Under the pieces are notes generated by a model that saw only the letters and a list, made by a program, of their open reading frames with translations, was not told where the DNA came from and made no database searches. Position numbers and translations under genes: made by a program. DNA of 64,000 nucleotides from Hysterangium stoloniferum. Taxonomy: Eukaryota; Basidiomycota; Agaricomycetes; Hysterangiales; Hysterangiaceae. Positions 10,039-20,356 of the stretch are shown piece by piece; within the stretch, counting starts at the first letter, position 1; each line of letters opens with the position of its first letter. The DNA is taken from positions 124,001 to 188,000 of the forward strand of contig WHVD01000110.1 of assembly GCA_015178975.1 (NCBI GenBank), written 5' to 3'.

Positions 10039-12513
10039 TCAAAGAGCTCCTTGTCGAGCGGAATGATCAATTTTAGTTTTCTGGCATATGTCGCAGCTGC
10101 GAGCATACGCCACGCAGTCATGCAACATCCTCGGCCAGAAGAAACAGTCTTTCATCAGATTAAAAAGCCTGTGGCCACCTGCATGAGCTCCTTCGAAAGG
10201 ATTATGATGTATCAGCTTGAGTATGGTTGTCGTCATGCTGCTAGGAATGCAGATTCGACTTTTCCAGTCCGAATCTCGAAAGAACAATAGCTTATTCTTG
10301 CCGATAAAATAATGCGAAGGAGTGGCTACCATGTTTGGAGAAACGGAATCGGCGGCGTAATAATTCCTGAAGATGGGATCTTTCTGGTATCCATCGCGAA
10401 GTTCCTTAGCGTAATTCTCATCGATCTCTATAAGCAATTGTGGATTTGAGAGAGTAAAATCCGCCTCATCAGTCTCATCATTTCTGGGAAGGTTGTGCAA
10501 GTCCCATTTCATTTGGGGGACCTCTTCGACTGTTCTGACAGGTTCGACTAACTCGTGATGAGTGAGAAAGACGGCCTTTTCCACTGGTTTGTTCTCCCAT
10601 AACATCTCGTTGTCGTTCCGGTTATAAGAGTCCGCTACGATTGGTAAGAGATCGTCTCTTGTGGGGCTAGCACAGTCAGGTACTCGAGGAAGTCTAGATA
10701 ATGGGTCAATGTTGCTGTGTATCCGTCCTGCTCTATGTAGGATTTCCAGACCAGGGTATGCAGCGTATACCACCCCCCATGTGGCCAGTCTACGATTAGT
10801 ATTCTCGTAAGATCTGGCCCATTGTAACGCCGCATGGTCAGTGATCAAAAGGATATGTTCTCCCTTGATAAAGGGCTGGAAATGGACCAATCCTTCTTTA
10901 GCAGCTAACGCTTCTCGCTCTGTGGCTGAGTAGTTACATTCCGCTTTCTTGAGCATACGGCTCCAATAGGCGATAACATGTTCGACTGTGACACTGGTGT
11001 CATCAAAATCTGTGGCCCAGGAATCCGTCCAGGTGAATTCCGGCTCCTTGGTTTTATAACGAGTAACAAAAATGGGGACGTCTCGTGATTGATCGAAAGC
11101 TGTCCTTGCTTGGGCATAAATTTTTGTATCCTTTAGGTCCTTAAGCATCATTTTTTGTATTTGCTGGAGGCAACATCCCAGCGCGAAGTCCGAAGCGTTT
11201 GTGTATAACCTATAAGGCATATTGCTCGCAGGGTGTCCAAGTACTGGAGCAGAACTCAACGCAACTTTGATGTCTTCAAAAGCTCGGGCGTGTTCTAAAT
11301 CCCAATGCCAACAAACGCCTTTCTTTAAGAGGTTGAAAAGCGGAGCAACCATCCAGGAGTAGAATGGTATGTAAGCAGAGAAGTACAGAACCATTCTGAG
11401 AAAACGTTGAAGGTCTGCTATCTTAGAAGGCGTGGCTAATTCCAATATAGCGGTGACTTTTTCTTGATGGGTCGAAAAGCCGAGTCTAGACACTTTATGT
11501 CCTAGTAGTAAAATCGAATTATACCCCACGTAGCACTTTTTGGGCGAGAGAGTGATTCCCGCTGCAATGATGGCTTGTAGGACCTGGTCCAAATGCTCTA
11601 GATGATCGTCCCATGTCTTAGAAAAGATCACGATGTCGTCAATATAAACTAGGCAGAATATCCATAAGTAGGGTGCAAGTACGGTTTGCATAACCCTTTG
11701 GAATATAGAAGGTCCATTACGAAGTCCAAAGGGCATTCTCCGGAATTGCCACAGTCCTCGATGGGATCTGAAGGCTGTCTTCAGCTTATCTTCCTCTAAC
11801 ATTTCAAGTTGGGTAAAACCAGCTAGTGCATCGAAGGAAGATAAGATGTTGGATCCCGAGAGTGCTTGCATGATTTCCGATTGACGTGGCAGCGGAAATT
11901 CATCGGGAACCGTTAGGCTGTTCAACTTTCTATAGTCAATCACTACTCGTGGTTTCCCGTTGCGATAGACGACAAAGGCTGGCGCCCCCCAAGGACTCTT
12001 GGACAATTCAATCACTCCCTGTTGGAACCAAGTGTCCATTTGTTCGTCAATGACTTTCCTATTAGCTGGGGAGGTTGGAAACATTGACATTGAAATAGGT
12101 TGTGTGCCATCTTTTAAGGGGACATTGACCTTGACATCTACTTGTCCTAAACACCCGTCTACTCCAAAAGCTAGGACGTTCTTAGTTAATACTGACTCCA
12201 AGCGGGAGGAGACGTCGGTAGGGATGTTAGGACCTAAATTAACTAGCTTATGCAGATCTTCCGCGCGAAACGTTTCCGTGGTAGCAACTTCTGACGTTTT
12301 GGGGCCTGCTGGGTCAAAATCGTCTGCGAGTTCCCGTTCCAGGGGCAGCCCGGAAGATTGAGGATTAAGGACACGTTCCTCTTCTATTCTTGATAGACTT
12401 TCGACGAGATGGGCAATCTTGGTTGCCGTCAACTGCATCGATGCCCTCTCAGTCGAAGATCTAGGAGTCTGGGCCCATTTGTTCGCGTCGTGAATTAATC
12501 CAACGGTTTCCCC
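10039..12513 (-). pseudogene. GyB-1 RT, RNase H and integrase zinc finger
   Basis: A long open stretch (799 codons from the Met at 12438, also open upstream to the TGA at 12514). It has the RT block with LVYIDDIVIF near 11630-11660, RNase H, and the integrase HHCC region (EGAHAGGHRLFNLM ... CDICQKTK). In RNase H the motif reads YTNASDFALG where GyA and GyB-3 have YTDAS: the codon at 11197-11199 is AAC for the catalytic Asp, a G-to-A change, so RNase H should be inactive even though the frame is open. It ends at a TGA where CGA is expected. Confidence 0.93.
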
Positions 12514-12516
12514 TCA
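12514..12516 (-). promoter_or_regulatory. conserved in-frame TGA between protease and RT (GyB-1)
   Basis: Context AGA TGA GGG GAA on the minus strand. The frame is open from the protease ORF above it and through the whole 800-codon RT region below it, so this stop is the only barrier between Gag-Pro and Pol. See the GyA entry for the comparison with the other copies. Confidence 0.58.
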
Positions 12517-14310
12517 TCTGATGATTCTTGGCGTCAGAGAGGGATTAGCAAGAGGTATCGCGGCACGTTCCCTAGAGATGGCGGTGGTGGGAGCAGCTAG
12601 TATACTCCCATCGTCATTCTGTAAGACAACTCCCTCGACTATCCATTGGTCACCAATAAGATCTCCTACAAAGATTGGTACTAATCGAGCTGATTCCGGT
12701 TCTATAGTACAATCCTGTGAGGCCCGTGCGACTCTTTCAGTATGCACTCCTTTGTCTGGTTTGGAAGTCAATTCAGACGAGTCATTGGCTAATTCCTCAA
12801 GGGGGATCTTGCTAATCGAAAAGGTTAAAGGCTGCAGCTCCTTGGAAGAACTGGCTGGAATAGATCCTGCTCTCCCAGGCAAAATTAATCTGGAACCCAG
12901 CGGTTGGTCTCGCAGTGTCCCGATCTCATAGTTCACATGAAAGTCTTCTCCAAGAAGGATCGGGACAGTCATACCTCGGACAACGTACGTCTCGGCGGTA
13001 AATTTGAGGAGTATACCGGTGTCGTCCTCGAGATAAATGGGGACATTGACGTATCCTAATACTTTGGCATTACCGGTAAGTTGTATGAGGCGCAGCTTGA
13101 GTCCTTGCTTGAGTTTAGGGCGGTCCTCTAGTTCCTTATAGAAATCTTCCGAGATTAAGGAGAGGTCAGCTCCGGCGTCCAGCCTGATTTTAATAGGATT
13201 TGAGGCTTCTGAATTCCCTACGCATCCGTAGACGTGTAATGCTGAAATCCCAATACTGGAGTATCCACCCAGAGGGTCCCTTCTGGGATAGATAATAGTC
13301 AAATCCTCTTTCATAAGTCGACTGGATCGGGGGTACTGAATTCTAGGTCTTTTGCTTTCTTTTCTTGCAGCCAGTTTGATGTCCCTCCTGATACATCTAC
13401 CGTTAGGTACTTTGGGAGCGTTCGAAATAGAGTCGTCCGCTTCAGAGTCTGACTCATCGCAAGGAATTAAGTCGGGTAATTGCCCTGGGTCGAAGGGGAA
13501 GCTCTCCTCCTCCGATCCCTCTGACTCAGAGGGGTCTTCTATAATGTAGGTCTGACTTATTTCCTTAGATCGGTTCGCAAATGTGTTCTCGTCGACAATT
13601 TCCTCAATGGTGGGAGGTTCAGGTCGCGATAAAGCTCTCGTCTCAGTCAGACCTTCACGGTTCTGACGATGAGCATCTAGCCAGTCTCCTTTCTCGAGAA
13701 AATCATGGTCTGATATAGAAACATAAACTTGCAATGTCTCATTCTCATTCAAGGATGCTTTCACATCTGAAACAATGTTGTCCTCTGGCTGAGGAAGGTA
13801 GACAGAAATGAAAATTGATTCCTCATCAATGTTATGTACTTGTCCCTGTACACTTAATCCATAAACCGTTTCATAAGCCCTTTGATCCTCCGCCTCCTCC
13901 ATTGGGTTCTGCGCGGAGCACTTGTTAATAGAGACATAGTGCGACATCCTGCCTGCATGGGGGCAGTCGATCTTGAAATGCTCTAAGCTCCCACAAATCC
14001 AACACTCCTTCGGAGGTTTGGCAATGCTTTTCTTGTCACTTCGTTCGAAAAAGAACTTGCCGTGTTTCTTACCCTGCTTAGCGTTCGATCTCCTAGGGAC
14101 GGTTTTATCCTCGAGTTCGCCGAGGAGGGCGTGGCTTCGATTAGTGGAGTCGATTTTTCCAGAGTGCTCCTCCTCATGCCAGGGATCTGACTCGTCTTGC
14201 TCGGCAATCATGACTCTGGGTTTCTGAAACCGATAATGTTCTCGATGTGTTTGAACCCAAGTGTTAATCAGAGCCTCTTGTAAATTGTTCGCGTAAGTCT
14301 GTAGGCTCAT
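12517..14310 (-). CDS. GyB-1 Gag C-terminus plus aspartic protease
   Basis: 598 codons open. From the N-terminal side: the end of the capsid region, a zinc knuckle CWICGSLEHFKIDC (CX2CX4HX4C, nucleic-acid binding), a long acidic Ser/Glu-rich linker (EDPSESEGSEEESFP), and a retropepsin domain with IRLDAGADLSLISED. The active site triad is DAG, a variant of DTG/DSG, followed by ILLGEDFH. It cleaves the polyprotein in the assembled particle. The listed 5' limit is only where the frame opens: the true Gag begins further upstream in a frame broken by a 4-base insertion near 14365 relative to GyB-2. Confidence 0.85.
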
Positions 14311-16394
14311 GATGTCGTCGATAGGTTGTCCCTGTAGAAGATAAAGCCATTCCGTGGGTAGTGTCAGTCAGGATAAGTCTGTGCGTTTTGTCCTTCCGGT
14401 TTGGTGGAACCCGTACAAGAATCGATAGAGCTTGACCCTTCACTGAATGTAATGAATGGGTGTCTCATGATTGTGACCGGCCTGTCGAAACTTCATGGCT
14501 TCCCATTCTAGAGCCAAGGATTCGCGCCAACGGGTTCCAAGTAATCCTTCTACGATGCCCCAAAGAAACGATCTGTGAGATCGACTAAACTCAGTGCGAT
14601 GTTCACGGTCTAGGGTGCTCCACCAGATCTTAGCACTGCCAGTGAGTCGTCTTGGCAGAGCGACTCCCAACAATATACTCATGGAGTCAGAGATCTCCGA
14701 GAGGCTCATAATATCCATGATGTAATCCAACACCTTGGATTGAGTCCCATCGTATTCGGGAAGGTCTGACCATTTGATCTTGATGACGTTGGTGTTAAGA
14801 GCAATTCTTTTATCCTTAGGTAAGTCATCGATAGGCACGCTAGCTCGAGGTTGCATCGGAGTTTGAAAGGGAGAGTTAGGTACTCTACCGTGACACCCCC
14901 CACGTCCCGAATTCCCTCCATAGCTTGAGGTACTAGAACTCCCAGATGAATTACTAGGAGGTCCTCCTGATGGCAGAAAAGGGTTGAAGGAGATCGGCAG
15001 GGAATGGCAAGGATCGACTGGATTCAGCAATCCTCGACCAGCAACCTGACCAGCTATACCCTCGGTGAATGCAGTGGAGAAAGACGGTCGACCCCTGTTG
15101 GCAACTGATCGATATCTAGTCGTAGTTGGTTCATCACCCATGTTCGTATTGCCAGGGATTTGTTCGAACGCGACGCGAGAGCGGTGACTTTCCTGATGGG
15201 GGGTAGGGCTAGGTTCCGTCGCGATCCCTCTCTCGATTTCGACCGTATTCAGACCGTATTCAAAGGTTGATGAGGTTGAGGTTGAGGTTGATAGAGGGGG
15301 ATGCATATTTCCATTCCTTTTCCCTGAAGACGTTCCGCCACCTGCATCCTCATGTCAGACGGGAAGTTTTGCAAAATAATGGGACGATTGAGCGAATGAA
15401 GGAAATGAGTGTCGGGAGAGCCATTCAGGGTATGAACAAACGAACTTGTTGTGGAGATGGGCGAATCGGGTACGTGGATGGAATCACCATAAGGGTAAAG
15501 CACTTCCAAAACCATCTTATCGAGTCTTCTCTGATTTCGCCTTAACTGACCCCTTAAAGTGAAATACGCAAATAAAGAATTCTGAGTAATCCCGTTAAAA
15601 GACTCCTCCAGCATCCAAATGTATATATACTGGTAGTCGACTTTGGGGACGATGTGATCCCCACCGAGTAGGACGTGAAGGATTTGTAACACGTCATCGT
15701 GCGTGCGGAGTGCGTCGTGTTAAAGGCATAGAAAAGAATTGACCCAGCCTGGGATTGAACCAAGGACCTCCTGGCTTTATATGCAGGTGCTCTCAACCAC
15801 TGAGCTACTGGACCTATAGTCTAGTATTATATGATGGATTATATATACATATATATAAGGACTTATGATGCCAACTTGTGCTCTTATAACAGTTTATATA
15901 ACTGATGGGCAAGCCTGGGTCTTATAACAGTCTGTCACATATAGATATTGTATTTTCCCATTTCTAACATGTCGAGGAATGAAGAGAACACCTCTTGTTT
16001 AAGAACCGTCCTCCCTCCTTCCATAACAGAAGTAACTTCACTCGACCATTCGGGATCAAGCGAGTCAAGTCCTCAAGGGTTCCAGGTCGTAAGAATAGAT
16101 CCTGTGCCGATAAAATAGCCTGATAACGACCTAACCAGACTGCTACAGTCACCGGTAAAAGGGGGTAGTCCGTATTGTACTCCTCCACAAAGGGAGTAAC
16201 CTGATCCGTAGAAATTCGGTCGGCGTAGTACGCATCCCATTGTAAGTCGATGGGCTGGGCGTAAATCATATGACCCCTAAAGAATTGCTTAAGGATGACC
16301 TGTTTAGGCGGGAATGAGAGAACGGGTTCAGAAGCATGGGTAATTTCAACTTAGCTCCAGGGACGTTCAACTGCTCAGTTGACGGATGTTCTTC
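14311..16394 (-). pseudogene. GyB-1 Gag N-terminal part, broken
   Basis: Matches the uninterrupted GyB-2 Gag (22546-20357) along its length in three frames. Pieces lie at about 15306-14440 (a capsid-like region with IKWSDLPEYDGTQSKVLDYI and the IWWSTLDREHR block), 15692-15307, and 16269-15970. An LTR-F insertion at 15718-15969 interrupts it. Small indels near 14365, 15250-15310 (a GAGGTT repeat-rich stretch) and in the upstream piece break the frame. The W-rich block resembles retrotransposon gag proteins of the Ty3 type. Confidence 0.8.
15718..15969 (-). repeat. solo LTR-F in GyB-1 gag
   Basis: On the minus strand it begins TGTTAGAAATGGGAAAATAC and ends ACTTTTCTATGCCTTTAACA-like sequence. 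The flanks CGTCG (15713-15717) and TGTCG (15970-15974) are a 5-bp duplication with one C/T change. It contains the tRNA-like block described under TRIM-F. Confidence 0.88.
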
Positions 16395-16595
16395 TCATGG
16401 ACTTGGAGGGGCATCCGTTGATGGTCCAGCTACTGCTTCGACGGGACTTCCGGGAGGAGCTGGTTTTTGAAAAGTCAACGAAGACTTCCTCATGGTGACG
16501 TTACGGGGTGGTTCCAGACTTGCAGGTCTTTGACGAGGTTTTGAACTACTCGGGGTCACAGAGGATCTCGGCGTTTGGTTCTTGCCAGTGGTCAT
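16395..16595 (-). CDS. GyB-1 ORF0, 66-aa basic Pro/Ser-rich leader protein
   Basis: ATG at 16595, shortly after the primer site, starting MTTGKNQTPRSSVTPSSSK and ending GPSTDAPPSP at a TGA (16395-16397). The GyB-2 copy (22747-22547) has the same start, length and stop. Downstream of the TGA the same frame enters Gag (EQLNVPGA in GyB-1, EQLNIPGAN in GyB-2), so ORF0 and Gag are separated only by this TGA. It may be the true N-terminus of Gag with a second stop to be read through, or a small upstream ORF. Confidence 0.6.
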   Translation of the reverse strand: MTTGKNQTPRSSVTPSSSKPRQRPASLEPPRNVTMRKSSLTFQKPAPPGSPVEAVAGPSTDAPPSP

Positions 16596-16652
16596 TTACG
16601 TGTTTAGAATTTGATAGTTAAAATAAATGTTTTTCTTCATAGGGAAAGAGCG

Positions 16653-16670
16653 GTCTGGCTCGGATCACCA
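16653..16670 (-). promoter_or_regulatory. primer binding site of GyB-1
   Basis: On the minus strand TGGTGATCCGAGCCAGAC starts one base after the 5' LTR. It begins with TGG, complementary to the CCA end of a tRNA. The identical site is present in GyB-2 (22807-22824). I could not assign the tRNA. Confidence 0.8.
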
Positions 16671-16671
16671 C

Positions 16672-17330
16672 TGTGAAGAGTGGTAGAAGTTCTAACTGTT
16701 CTATATACGAAGAATATCAACCGTTGAAGTACGATACCATGATGTATTGACTGTCTAAGTCTAATACGGACCGAACGTGTATTGACTACTTAGTTCAATA
16801 TGGTAGAGAGAAGTAGCTATCTAAAGTAAGGTAGAGAGAAGTAGCTATCTAAAGTAAGGTAGATAGCTAGAATGAATAAGCAGAATCGACTGATTAAGTG
16901 CGATTCTGGACAACTGCTCAAGTGCAAGTAGAGTAGTTAGAGAGTCGAATAATAGAGTAGCGTGGATGTAGTCCACGCGAGTTGAGATAAGGATTGAGTT
17001 TCGACTGATACAGTTCGAAACTCAGTTTGAATGAGTAGCTAAAGCCCATCTGTGACGGTCGAGACGATACACCAATCACAACTTACAGGACACTAACGGG
17101 TGTCTGGGTAAGTCGTGGTTGCGGTGTAAAAAGTGTCTGAGTTCTAAACTACGGGTGCTAGAATACATAAGTCTGGTGTGTGTGCACCCACAAGAGTCGA
17201 TGTACCGCATACATAGGTCGTCGAACTAATTATAGATATAATAAAAGAGAGAAAATAGAAATAATAAAGGAAATATAGTAAGAGCTCATCCGACTATATT
17301 TCCTGAGTGTATTTCGCCATACCTCTCACA
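16672..17330 (-). repeat. 5' LTR-B of GyB-1, 659 bp
   Basis: Begins (minus strand) TGTGAGAGGTATGGCG and ends TACCACTCTTCACA. It contains a 29-bp tandem duplication at about 16804-16860 and a train of short perfect stem-loops: stems at 16842-16851/16860-16869 (10 bp), 16881-16888/16901-16908 (8 bp), 16960-16966/16972-16978 (7 bp) and 16996-17004/17015-17023 (9 bp). Its right flank is GyB-2 RT sequence. Confidence 0.92.
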
Positions 17331-18934
17331 GAGAGTGATTCCCGCAGCAATTATGGCTTGTAAAACCTGATTTAAATGTTCTAGATGATCGTCCCATGTC
17401 TTAGAAAAGATCACGATGTCGTCAATATAAACCAGGCAGAATATCCATAAGTAAGGTGCAAGTACGGTTTGCATAACCCTTTGGAATATAGAAGGTCCAT
17501 TACGAAGTCCAAAGGGCATTCTCCTGAATTGCCACAGTCCTCGATATGTGAGAGGTATGGCGAAATACACTCAGGAAATATAGTCGGATGAGCTCTTACT
17601 ATATCTCCTTTATTATTTCTATTTTCTCTCTTTTATTATATCTATAATTAGTTTGACGACCTATGTATGTGGTACATCGACTCTTGTGGGCACACACATG
17701 CCAGACTTATGTATTTTAGCGCCCGTAGTTTATGTAGAACTCAGACACTTTTTACACCACAACCACGACTTACCCAGACACCCATTAGTGTCCTGTAAGT
17801 CGTGATTGGTGTATCGTCTCGACCATCACAGATGGGCTTTAGCTATCTACTCTATCAGAGTTTCGAACTGTACCAGTTGAAACTCAATCCTTATCTCAAC
17901 TCGCGTGGACCACATCCACGCTACTCTATTATTCGACTCTCTAGTACTCTACTTTACTCTCGAGCTGTCGTTCAGAATCGCACTTGACAGTCGATTCTAC
18001 TTATTTGTTTTAGCTCTCTACCTTATTCTAGATAGCTACTTCTCTCTACCGTATTGAACTAAGTAGTCAATACGCGTTCATTCTGTATTAGACTTCGACA
18101 GTCAATACATCTTAGTGTTGTACCTAAACGGTCGATATCCTTTGTATATAGAATGGTTAGAACTTCCACTACTCTTCACACGATGGGATCTGAAGACGGT
18201 CTTCGGCTTGTCTTCCTCTAACATTTCAAGTTGGGTAAAACCGGCTAGTGCATCGAAGGAAGATAAGATGTTGGAGCCTGAAAGTGCTTGCATGATTTCT
18301 GACTGGCGTGGCAGTGGGAATTCGTCGGGAACTGTTAGACTGTTCAACTTTCTATAGTCGATCACTACTCGTGGTTTCCCGTTGCGATAGATGACAAAGG
18401 CTGGCGCCCCCAAGGACTCTTGGACGGTTCGATTACTCCCTGTTGGAACCAAGTATCCATTTGTTCATCAATGACTTTCCTATTAGCTGGGGAGGTTGGG
18501 AACATTGACATTGAAATAGGTTGTGCGCCCTCTTTCAATGGGACATTGACCTTGACATCCACTTGTCCCAGTCGCCCATCTACTCCGAAGGCTAGGACAT
18601 TCTTAGTTAATACTGACTCCAAGCGGGAGGAGACATCAGTAGGGATGTCAGGTCCCAAGTTAACCAGCTTATGCAGATCTTCCGCACGAAACGTTTCCGT
18701 GGTGGCAACCTCTGACGTTTTAGGACCTGCCGGGTTGAAATCATCTGCGAGTTCCCATTCTGGGGGCAGTCCGGAGAATTGAGGATTAAGGATACGCTCC
18801 TCTTCCATTTTTGATAGACTCTCGACGAGATGGGCGATCTTGGTTGCCGTTGACTGCATCGATGCTTTCTCAGTCAAAGATCTAGGAGTCTGGGCCCATT
18901 TGTTCGCATCGTGAATTAATCCAACGGTTTCCCC
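17331..18934 (-). pseudogene. GyB-2 RT, truncated and split by a solo LTR
   Basis: From the TGA at 18937 the frame is open through the ATKIAHLVESLS leader and RT start (residues up to the PSKSPWG block), then a one-base loss near 18410 breaks GAPAFV. The fingers and palm continue to 18181. The solo LTR-B (17547-18180) interrupts it, and 17331-17546 resumes with RGLWQFRRMPFGLRNGPS, LVYIDDIVIFSKTWDD and ends at ITL. Confidence 0.9.
17547..18180 (+). repeat. solo LTR-B, 634 bp, in GyB-2 RT
   Basis: Begins TGTGAGAGGTATGGCG and ends CCACTACTCTTCACA. The left flank CGATA (17542-17546) and right flank CGATG (18181-18185) form a 5-bp duplication with one change. The intact GyB-1 sequence reads CGATGGGATC there. 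It is a same-family insertion into GyB-2, in the opposite orientation. Confidence 0.93.
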
Positions 18935-18937
18935 TCA
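18935..18937 (-). promoter_or_regulatory. conserved in-frame TGA between protease and RT (GyB-2)
   Basis: Context AGA TGA GGG GAA, same protein position as in GyA, GyB-1 and GyB-3. The frame is open on both sides here, for 125 codons upstream and about 170 downstream. Confidence 0.55.
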
Positions 18938-20356
18938 TCTGATGATTCTTGGTGTCAGAGAGGGATTAGCGAGAGGTATCACGGCACATTCCCTAGAGAT
19001 GGCGGTGGTGGGAGCAGCTAGTATACTCCCATCGTCGTTCTGCAAGACAACTCCCTCGACTATCCATTGGTCACCAATAAGAACTCCTACAAAGATTGGT
19101 ACTAATTGAGCCGATTCCGGTTCTATAGTACAATATTGTAAGGCCTGTGTGACTCTTTCAGTACGCACTCCTTTGTCTGGTTTGGAAGTCAATTCAGGCG
19201 AGTCATTGGCTAATTCCTCAAAGGGAATCTTGCTAATCGAAAAGGTTAAAGGCTGTGGCTCCTTGGAAGAACTGGCTGGGATAGATCCTGCTCTCCCAGG
19301 CAAAATCAATCTGGAACCCAGCAGTTGGTCTCACAGTGTCCCGATCTCATAGTTCATGTGAAAGTCTTCTCCAAGGAGGATCGGGATGGTCATACCTCGG
19401 ACAACGTACGTTTCGGCGGTAAATTTAAGGAGTATACCAGTGTCGTCCTCGCGATAAATGGGGACGTTGACGTATCCTAATACTTTGGCATTACCGGTAA
19501 GTTGTACGAGGTGCAGCTTAAGTCCTTGCTTGAGTTTAGGGCGGTCCTCTAGTTCCTTATAGAAATCCTCCGAGATTAAGGAGAGGTCAGCCCCAGCGTC
19601 CAGCCTGATTTTAATAGGATTTGAGGCTTCTGAATTCCCTACGCGTCCGTGGATGTGTAATGCTGAAATCCCAATACTGGAATATCCACCCGGAGGGTCC
19701 CTTCTGCGATAGATAATAGTCAAATCCTCTTTCATAAGTCGACTCGATCGGGGGTATTGAACTCTAGGTCTTTTGCTTTCTTTTCTTGCAGCCAGTTTGA
19801 CGTTCCTCCTGATACGTCTACCGTTAGGTACCTTGGGAATGGCATTCGAAATAGAGTCATCCACTTCAGAGTCTGACTCATCGCAAGGAATTAAGTCGGG
19901 TAATTGCCCTGGGTTGAAAGGGAAGCTCTCCTCCTCCGATCCCTCTGACTCAGAGGGGTCTTCTATAACGTAGGTCTGACTTATTTCCTTAGATTGGTTC
20001 ACAAATGCGTCCTTGTCGATGATTTCCTCAATGGTGGGAGGTTCAGGTTGCGATAAAACTCTCGTCTCAGTCAGACCTTCACGGTTCTGACGATGAGTGT
20101 CTAGCCAGTCTCCTTTCTCGAGAAAATCATGGTCTGATATAGAAACATAAACTTGCAATGTCTCGTTCTCATTCGAGGATGCTTTCACGTCTGAAACGAT
20201 GTTGTCCTCTGGCTAAGGAAGGTAGACAGAAATGAAAATCGATTCCTCATCAATGTTATGTACTTGTCCCTGTACACTTAATCCATAAACCGTTTCATAA
20301 GCCCTTTGATCCTCCGCCTCCTCGCCTCCTCCATTGGGTTCTGCGCGGAGCACTTG
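18935..20356 (-). pseudogene. GyB-2 protease and linker
   Basis: Homologous over its whole length to GyB-1 12514-13930. It keeps the IRLDAGADLSLIS active site and ILLGEDFH. Stops at about 19330 (CGA to TGA in the linker) and 20215 (CAG to TAG) and a 5- or 6-base deletion near 20369 after the zinc knuckle break the frame. It ends in the conserved TGA at 18935-18937. Confidence 0.88.

Larger units (their letters stand above)
5281..17330 (-). mobile_element. Ty3/gypsy chromovirus GyB-1, near full length
   Basis: On the minus strand the order is 5' LTR (17330-16672), primer site, ORF0, gag, protease, TGA, RT-RNase H-integrase-chromodomain, ORF3, polypurine tract, 3' LTR (5809-5281). Without the LTR-I and LTR-F insertions it is about 11 kb. 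The two LTRs differ in length (659 and 529 bp). The flanks are CAAGG on the left, in GyA ORF3, and GAGAG on the right, in GyB-2 RT, so there is no target duplication and the element may be a recombinant of two insertions. Several stops and a small frameshift make it inactive. Confidence 0.92.
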
